Assembly: GCA_907165135.1 (NCBI GenBank)
Contig: OU015566.1
Span: 6,804,157-6,868,156, forward strand
Reading direction: 5' to 3'
DNA length: 64,000 nucleotides
DNA from: Oikopleura dioica
Lineage: Eukaryota; Chordata; Appendicularia; Copelata; Oikopleuridae
The translations under genes and the position numbers were made by a program. Below are positions 63,348-64,000 of the stretch, in pieces. Numbering within the stretch: the first letter of the stretch is position 1; the number at the start of each line of letters is the position of its first letter. The notes beneath the pieces are model-generated. The model saw only the letters and a list, made by a program, of their open reading frames with translations, did no database searches and had not been told where the DNA came from.

Positions 63348-64000
63348 CTAGTAAAGTTTGATAATATTCTGGTCAGAGTAAAGCTTGTTGCACATTGGGC
63401 ATTTCGCTTCGTGACTTTTTGATGATCCAAGAATCTTCCGAAAGCATTTTTCACAAGCTTGATGACCACAACTTGATAAGCAGCATTTATGTCTTGCTTC
63501 TGTATTAAAGTTTTCCGCGCAAAGAGAGCAGTCGTCAGTTTGCTCATTTTTCGTTTCGTTTTCCTTACCGGATAAAATGTCATCAATCGCCATAAGTTTT
63601 CTATTAGCACTATCCAACTTCTCTTTGAGTGAATTTTTTTCTTTCTCCAACTTTGAGATTCTTTCTTTCTGTGATGCCGATATTGAAGTCAAAATTTCCT
63701 TTTTTTGTAAGAAAATTGAATGGTAGCGATCTTCTCTTCATTGGAAGTAATTCAGGACACCAATTACTAGAGCTTACCTGTACGTAGAGTAATACATGTA
63801 TAAATAGTTCCACACACAAGTATTATTTGGTTCTGGCATTAACTTTTCAATAGCATGCCCCATCAAGTTCTCCTCGCATCTTTTAAACATCATTAGCATG
63901 CAGACGAAAGGGGCTGGGACTCCATAGTCGAATACTTGACCATTGATAAAAAATTCTGTGACAATATTGAAACTTTTAACATATGATTTCAATCCGTCCC
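63348..64000 (-). CDS. Coiled-coil RING-finger protein, 5' end off window
   Basis: Open at base 64000 with KSYVKSFNIVTEFFINGQVF and PNNTCVWNYLYMYYSTYRQ; a GTAAGC donor near 63777 joins in phase to EILTSISASQKERISKLEKE, a coiled coil, and a complete RING at 63375-63525: C-S-L-C ... C-G-H-Q-A-C-E-K-C ... C-P-M-C. It ends NKLYSDQNIIKLY. Unlike the gene at 54194 all RING ligands are kept. Probable E3 ligase. Its stop lies 47 bp from the end of the plus-strand unknown gene, a convergent pair. Confidence 0.75.

Overview
The window looks like nuclear DNA of a compact-genome chordate, most likely an appendicularian (larvacean) tunicate of the Oikopleura type. The evidence is very short introns (about 40-60 bp) inside conserved animal genes, dense packing with some large-intron loci, several introns that only keep frame with non-canonical GA-AG or GC-AG boundaries, and chordate-flavoured content (S100-like EF-hand genes, midnolin, an L27+PDZ polarity scaffold, MED18, SLC25A21, kinesin-6). 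Exon joins below were made by eye from frame and splice signals; no search was run.

Layout. 1-21766 carries three minus-strand genes in tandem: an MTHFSD homologue running off the left edge, a phostensin/taperin-like PP1 regulator, and a giant MUPP1/PATJ-type scaffold with one L27 and about 19 PDZ domains. MED18 is divergent from the scaffold (22679, plus). A minus-strand cluster of S100-like genes follows (24035-25803; three copies plus a fragment), then a PhoPQ-activated-pathogenicity-related (PqaA/AprA) hydrolase-like gene (26526-29316, plus). Midnolin occupies 30372-38161 (minus) with a 2.9 kb intron, and a gene-poor stretch extends to a small unknown gene at 41896-42603.

The most striking region is 43056-53827. 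Two tandem paralogues of a divergent ZIP/SLC39-like membrane protein lie here. The first copy is split twice by transposons: a 459-bp TIR element, and a 7.1-kb Mutator-like element (MULE, 44685-51805). The MULE has near-perfect long TIRs, hairpin-like termini and a perfect 9-bp target duplication. It encodes a DDE transposase with all three acidic residues and a second, coiled-coil accessory gene. Between the two halves of the transposase gene, in antisense, it carries a decayed, intron-containing fragment of a long-chain acyl-CoA synthetase gene, as in Pack-MULEs. The second ZIP-like copy appears intact.

The right end holds a coiled-coil RING gene (54194-54924), a KIF20-like kinesin-6 (55207-58401, minus) with a 43-codon ORF ending 5 nt before its start, and SLC25A21 (59071-61739, minus), which hosts an inverted pair of tRNA-Glu(CTC) genes and an hAT-like MITE in its introns. 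Next come an unknown plus-strand gene (about 62106-63301) and a second RING gene (minus) running off the right edge. The host genes are mostly unrelated housekeeping, polarity, transport and cytokinesis functions rather than one pathway; the MULE is the only multi-gene unit with an obvious shared purpose.
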